Positions 60,673-64,000 of a DNA stretch of 64,000 nt are shown piece after piece. This DNA is from VBCK01 sp036270655. GTDB lineage: Bacteria > Pseudomonadota > Gammaproteobacteria > Burkholderiales > Burkholderiaceae_F. Location: positions 166,394 to 230,393 of the forward strand of contig DATBCD010000030.1 of assembly GCA_036270655.1 (NCBI GenBank). The letters are read 5' to 3'. A program made the position numbers and the translations under genes. How positions within the stretch are numbered: position 1 is the first letter of the stretch; every line of letters begins with the position of its first letter. The notes beneath the pieces are model-generated. The model searched no databases, was not told the DNA's origin, and saw only the letters and a program-made list of their open reading frames with translations.

Positions 60673-61092
60673 ATGTTGGCGTATCCAGCCAAATTTGCGC
60701 CCGCTAAGGAAGGCGGATTCGTTGTGACCTTTCGGGACATCCCGGAGGCCATTACGCAGGGCGAGTCGGTCGAGAACGCGCAGGCGCGGGCTACCGACGC
60801 CTTGATCACCGCGCTGGACTTCTATTTCGAAGACCGGCGCGAAGTACCGGCGCCCTCCAGGACAAGGCGAGGCGAACGTCTGGTCGAACTGCCGGCCAGT
60901 GTTTCGGCGAAGGTGCTGCTGCTCAACGAAATGGTCCGCCAGCACGTGCGGCCCATCGATTTGGCCCGGCGTATGAAGGTCACCCCGCAGGAAGTAAACC
61001 GGCTGACCGACATCCGCCACCGCACGAGGATCGACGGCATCGAGCAGGCGCTTCGCGTGCTGGGCAAGCATTTGACGGTCGGCGTCGTCTGA
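60673..61092 (+). CDS. hicB: HicB antitoxin
   Basis: A 139-residue antitoxin. The N-terminal half is the partial RNase-H-like fold (FVVTFRDIPEAITQGESVEN, then ARATDALITALDFYFEDRR). The C-terminal half is a helix-turn-helix (LLNEMVRQHVRPIDLARRMK, then VTPQEVNRLTD), so it should bind the inverted repeats upstream of hicA. AGGAGG at 60662-60667 fits the ATG at 60673 better than the GTG one codon earlier. Confidence 0.93.
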   Translation: MLAYPAKFAPAKEGGFVVTFRDIPEAITQGESVENAQARATDALITALDFYFEDRREVPAPSRTRRGERLVELPASVSAKVLLLNEMVRQHVRPIDLARRMKVTPQEVNRLTDIRHRTRIDGIEQALRVLGKHLTVGVV

Positions 61093-61145
61093 TTTCGAGC
61101 GGTTCAGCCGGACACTATCGCTGAAGGCTATTCGGTTTGAACGGG

Positions 61146-61236
61146 TGGCGGAGAGAGTGGGATTCGAACCCACGATAGGTTATTCACCTATACACGCGTT
61201 CCAGGCGTGCGCCTTCAACCGCTCGGCCATCTCTCC
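61146..61236 (-). tRNA. tRNA-Ser (anticodon GGA)
   Basis: Minus-strand tRNA of 91 bases, encoding its own CCA. Acceptor stem GGAGAGA pairs with TCTCTCC. The D-arm is GCCGAGCGGTTGAAGGC, the anticodon loop CTGGAAC gives GGA (complement at 61200-61202), and the T-arm is GGTTCGAATCC. A long variable arm with stem TATAGGTG...CCTAT identifies a class II serine tRNA. It reads codons UCC and UCU. Located 53 bases after hicB. Confidence 0.96.
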
Positions 61237-61310
61237 CGCGTGTGCGAGGCGCGATTCTAGCGTCACTGTCGCGCGAACATGGGGCTGCCCTCCCCCGCGC
61301 GATTTGGCGC

Positions 61311-61344
61311 GCTTGCCCACCGTAGCCCGCAGGGCGAAGGCGGG
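61311..61344. repeat. type A repeat, 34-bp fragment
   Basis: 34 bases matching 7270-7303 with a single mismatch (CCCACC for CCCGCC), covering the right half of the type A element. It overlaps the end of the GGDEF protein gap. Confidence 0.75.
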
Positions 61345-63423
61345 TCAATCCGGGATGAAGCAATACGCGTCGCGCCCAAGCTGCTTCGCTTGGTAAAGCG
61401 CGCGATCGGCCTGCGCGAGCAATTGTGCGGGGGTCGCGATCTGCGGCGAGTACACGGAGATGCCGACACTGGCCGTCGGGCACGCGACCGCCGCGTCCGG
61501 TTGGCCGTCGGCGGCAAGCGATGACCGGAGCTTTTCGGCCACCGTCAATGCGCTTTGCGCATCCGCAGCGCCGTGCAGCAGGATCGCGAATTCGTCGCCT
61601 CCGAAGCGCGCGACCTGGTCCATGTCCCGCACCGCGGCGCGCAACCGTTTGCCGACCTCGACCAGGACCGCATCGCCGGCCGGGTGCCCGCGGGAGTCGT
61701 TGATTTCCTTGAAGTGATCCAGATCGACGAACAGCAGCGCGAATCCGCGTCCGGTGCGCTCGGCCGTCGCGCACGCCTCGGTCAGCTCTTCCGTGAAAGC
61801 GTTGCGATTGATGAGCCCGGTCAGGCCGTCCAGCCGCGCCAGCGCCGCCAATCGAGCACTCGCGCGGCGCGCCTCGGTGACGTCCTCCAAATGCCAGATG
61901 CGCCCGAGGTATCGATTCTGCTCCGAAAAGAGCGGCGCGCTTCGTCGATCGAGAATGCGGCCGTCCGCCAGGCGTATGTCGTCGTGCACGACTTGTTGCT
62001 GCTGCTGGTACAGATGCCTGACGCGTGCAAGCGACTCCTCTGGATTGTCCATGGTCGACGCGACGAAACGCAGCAGCTCTTGGGTGCCCTCGTGGGTTTT
62101 CAAGGTGGCGCGAAGCGCCTCGGGTACCTGAAGCAGATCCATGAAGCGCCGGTTCGCCGCGACCACTCGCTTTTCCCCGTCTACGATCAGCATGCCGTCC
62201 GGGGCAGCCTCCATGGCCGCGTTCAGCATAAGGTGCGAAAGCGCGATCTCGTCGCGCCCGCGCCTGATCTCGGCCATAAACCTGTTTAGAACGAACGTGT
62301 AGGTAGCCACCGCCGCAGTCAGGATCAGACCCGCCAGCAGCACGATGCGGGCCCGATTGAAGGCGCCTATAAAAGGTGCGCCCGGAATCGGCATCACCAC
62401 CATGGTCCACCTGGCGTTTGCCAGCGACAGATCACCGGACCAGTGCCAGCCTGACTCGAGCTCGCCGCGCGGTCGCGACCGTGCCGGCGTGGTACGCAAC
62501 AGCGAGGACCGAACGTACAAAGGCCGGTCGCGCGCCCCGGCCGAACGCTCGAACAGGTAGACGTCAAGGCCCTGCGGCGCCCGTACCTTGCTCAGTGTTC
62601 TGTCGACGAGCCAGCCCGGATCGACGATTCCCACGACAAACCCGGTCAGAAGGTCGCGTCGCTCACGCACCGCCTGCCAAGGCAAATCGAACAGATACAC
62701 GGGCTGGAGCAATGCGATCGCGGACTTCATTCCCGCGGGTGACGCGAATCGAAATGGGTCGGAGGCTGCCGGCATCCCCGTTTCCAGAGCCAGATCCATC
62801 GCCTTCCGAACGGCCGGCTCGCTGGCCAGATCGACTCCCGGCGCAGGCGCAGCCGACGGCTCGCCGCCGATGTAAAGCATCGGCAGGTATTCGGCGCGAT
62901 CGCCAGCAGGCGCCGGGTTGCGATCAGCGCCCAATTCCATGATGCGATGGCCATCAGCCTGGCCGTGGGTTGCAGCGGCCTCGTAAGCGGCGCGCTCGGC
63001 TCGCCGCACGCGCGGCGCCCACGCAATCGCGCCGACGTCTACAAAGCGATGTTGCAGCCCGTCGACGGCGTTCGAGAACGCGTCGGGGCTGCCCGCAGCG
63101 ATCGCCGGCGCCAGTTCCCCGACGGCGGTATCGACCAGCTGTTCGAAGTTGTGCAACGTACTCTGGACCGACAGCTGCCGGTTCTCCCCGAGCAATTCCA
63201 GCTGTCGCAGTGCGTTCGGCTGATCCCAATAGCGCTCGGCGCAGAGGCAGGCGGCCACGGACAAGCCCAAGCCACAGATCCCGACGACCACGGCCGGGTG
63301 CAGGCGCCGAAGCCGCCGCACCCAAAAAAGGGGCCTCGGCATTGCCCGCGCAATGCCGCCGGCTGCGGCATCGAGCGCATTTGCGACTTCAGGGGCCATC
63401 GAAGTGGGATCCAGGTCTGGCAC
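61345..63423 (-). CDS. CHASE-PAS-GGDEF diguanylate cyclase
   Basis: A 692-residue membrane sensor. One membrane span near 44-62 (AVVVGICGLGLSVAACLCA) and a second near 340-365 (RIVLLAGLILTAAVATYTFV) enclose a periplasmic domain with CHASE-like features (NRQLSVQSTLHNFEQLVDTA; IAWAPRVRRAERAAYE). A PAS domain follows near 385-500 (NAAMEAAPDGMLIVDGEKRV). The GGDEF domain is at the C-terminus with GGDEF intact in VARFGGDEFAIL, and an RDMD motif exactly five residues before it is a canonical I-site. It probably makes c-di-GMP in response to an extracytoplasmic signal. Confidence 0.93.
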   Translation of the reverse strand: MPDLDPTSMAPEVANALDAAAGGIARAMPRPLFWVRRLRRLHPAVVVGICGLGLSVAACLCAERYWDQPNALRQLELLGENRQLSVQSTLHNFEQLVDTAVGELAPAIAAGSPDAFSNAVDGLQHRFVDVGAIAWAPRVRRAERAAYEAAATHGQADGHRIMELGADRNPAPAGDRAEYLPMLYIGGEPSAAPAPGVDLASEPAVRKAMDLALETGMPAASDPFRFASPAGMKSAIALLQPVYLFDLPWQAVRERRDLLTGFVVGIVDPGWLVDRTLSKVRAPQGLDVYLFERSAGARDRPLYVRSSLLRTTPARSRPRGELESGWHWSGDLSLANARWTMVVMPIPGAPFIGAFNRARIVLLAGLILTAAVATYTFVLNRFMAEIRRGRDEIALSHLMLNAAMEAAPDGMLIVDGEKRVVAANRRFMDLLQVPEALRATLKTHEGTQELLRFVASTMDNPEESLARVRHLYQQQQQVVHDDIRLADGRILDRRSAPLFSEQNRYLGRIWHLEDVTEARRASARLAALARLDGLTGLINRNAFTEELTEACATAERTGRGFALLFVDLDHFKEINDSRGHPAGDAVLVEVGKRLRAAVRDMDQVARFGGDEFAILLHGAADAQSALTVAEKLRSSLAADGQPDAAVACPTASVGISVYSPQIATPAQLLAQADRALYQAKQLGRDAYCFIPD

Positions 63424-63596
63424 CGGCGTGACGAAGCAAGCGGGCCCGAAAAAGGCCCGAGCTTGCCTTGATGATTAATGAATATCCGGGATCGCGGGCT
63501 TGCCGACTTGACCCAGATCAACCTCGGTAAGCTCGATTTGCAGCCCGCCGAACCGCCTTCTTGGACGATACGGGACCTGATCGGCCAGGACCCCGA

Positions 63597-64000
63597 TTAT
63601 TGGACGATCTTCAGCTGCTCCAGGATCGCCGGATTTTCCAGCGTCGACACGTCCTGCTTGATCTCCTCGCCCTTGGCGACCGAGCGCAGCAGCCGGCGCA
63701 TGATCTTGCCGGACCGGGTCTTGGGCAGATTGTCACCGAACCGGATGTCCTTGGGCTTGGCGATCGGACCGATCTCCTTGGCAACCCAGTCGCGCAGTTG
63801 CTTGGCGATCGCCGGGGCTTGCTCGTCGCTCGGACGGGCTTGCTTGAGTACGACGAATGCGCATACGGCCTCTCCCGTCATCTCGTCCGGCCGTCCTACC
63901 ACCGCGGCCTCGGCCACCAGCGGATTGGCCACCAGCGCCGATTCGATCTCCATCGTGCCCATCCGGTGGCCGGCAACATTCAGCACATCGTCGATCCGGC
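63597..64000 (-). CDS. acs: acetyl-CoA synthetase, C-terminal part (cut by window edge)
   Basis: About 134 C-terminal residues. DDVLNVAGHRMGTMEIESAL is the hinge and C-domain start of AMP-forming acyl-CoA synthetases, and DNLPKTRSGKIMRRLLRSVA contains the catalytic Lys that is acetylated in Acs. The sequence PAILEQLKIVQ is the expected Acs end. The rest of the gene lies beyond the window. The Acs assignment over propionyl-CoA synthetase is by these blocks only. Confidence 0.88.
   Translation of the reverse strand, partial: RIDDVLNVAGHRMGTMEIESALVANPLVAEAAVVGRPDEMTGEAVCAFVVLKQARPSDEQAPAIAKQLRDWVAKEIGPIAKPKDIRFGDNLPKTRSGKIMRRLLRSVAKGEEIKQDVSTLENPAILEQLKIVQ

Overview
The window looks like chromosomal DNA of a high-GC betaproteobacterium, most likely Burkholderiales. 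The main evidence is one long minus-strand run: leuC-leuD-leuB-asd-fimV-truA-trpF-trpB-trpA-accD-folC-SPOR-cvpA-purF-metZ. This order is typical of Burkholderiaceae and relatives. Methionine synthesis through MetZ and a polar FimV protein fit the same group. No species can be named from the sequence alone. Genes are tightly packed, with many 1-4 bp start/stop overlaps, and GTG and TTG starts are common.

Layout: 1-2.3 kb holds a YfiR-family protein (cut by the window edge) and a TonB-dependent receptor. 2.4-8 kb holds a small unknown protein, a membrane protein followed by a Tat-exported multicopper oxidase, two envelope proteins and a 1-Cys peroxiredoxin. 8-12.1 kb holds a sodium:solute symporter with its DUF3311 partner, cysQ, and folE next to a BLUF blue-light sensor. 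12.2-15.5 kb holds a TRAP transporter (DctP-DctQ-DctM) and a small unknown protein. 15.8-33.4 kb is the biosynthetic run named above (leucine, tryptophan, threonine/lysine branch, fatty acid, folate, purine, methionine). 33.5-37.5 kb holds aroC, a transporter-acyltransferase fusion and a renalase-like flavoprotein. 37.8-44.1 kb holds a proline iminopeptidase, a GT39-type membrane glycosyltransferase and two c-di-GMP enzymes. 44.1-47.2 kb holds a LytTR response regulator with two LytS-type sensor proteins, one of them degenerate. 47.4-53.7 kb is a MarR-controlled drug-efflux operon (outer membrane factor, EmrA, EmrB) with a trailing glucose/sorbosone dehydrogenase-like gene. 54-55.8 kb is a LysR/flavodoxin divergent pair. 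56-61.3 kb is less conserved: unknown small genes, decayed tandem repeats, a large secreted YVTN-propeller/phosphoesterase protein, a HicAB toxin-antitoxin pair and tRNA-Ser(GGA). 61.3-64 kb holds a CHASE-PAS-GGDEF protein and the C-terminal part of acetyl-CoA synthetase.

Several parts concern surface behaviour and signalling: YfiR, three GGDEF proteins (one with EAL), FimV, a BLUF sensor and a LytTR system. Two families of palindromic repeats are scattered through the intergenic DNA. One is built on GGCGGGC-N2-GCCCGCC and the other on CCCTCTCCCGC-N2/3-GCGGGAGAGGG. The first family also appears inside the coding sequence of the SPOR-domain protein. The strongest leads are the catalytically dead LytS-type paralogue paired with an intact one, the matched MarR operators flanking marR, the exact BLUF residue spacing beside folE, the repeat inside the SPOR gene, the 75-bp tandem repeats at 56.85-57.08 kb, and a 44-residue repeat peptide at 60.25 kb.
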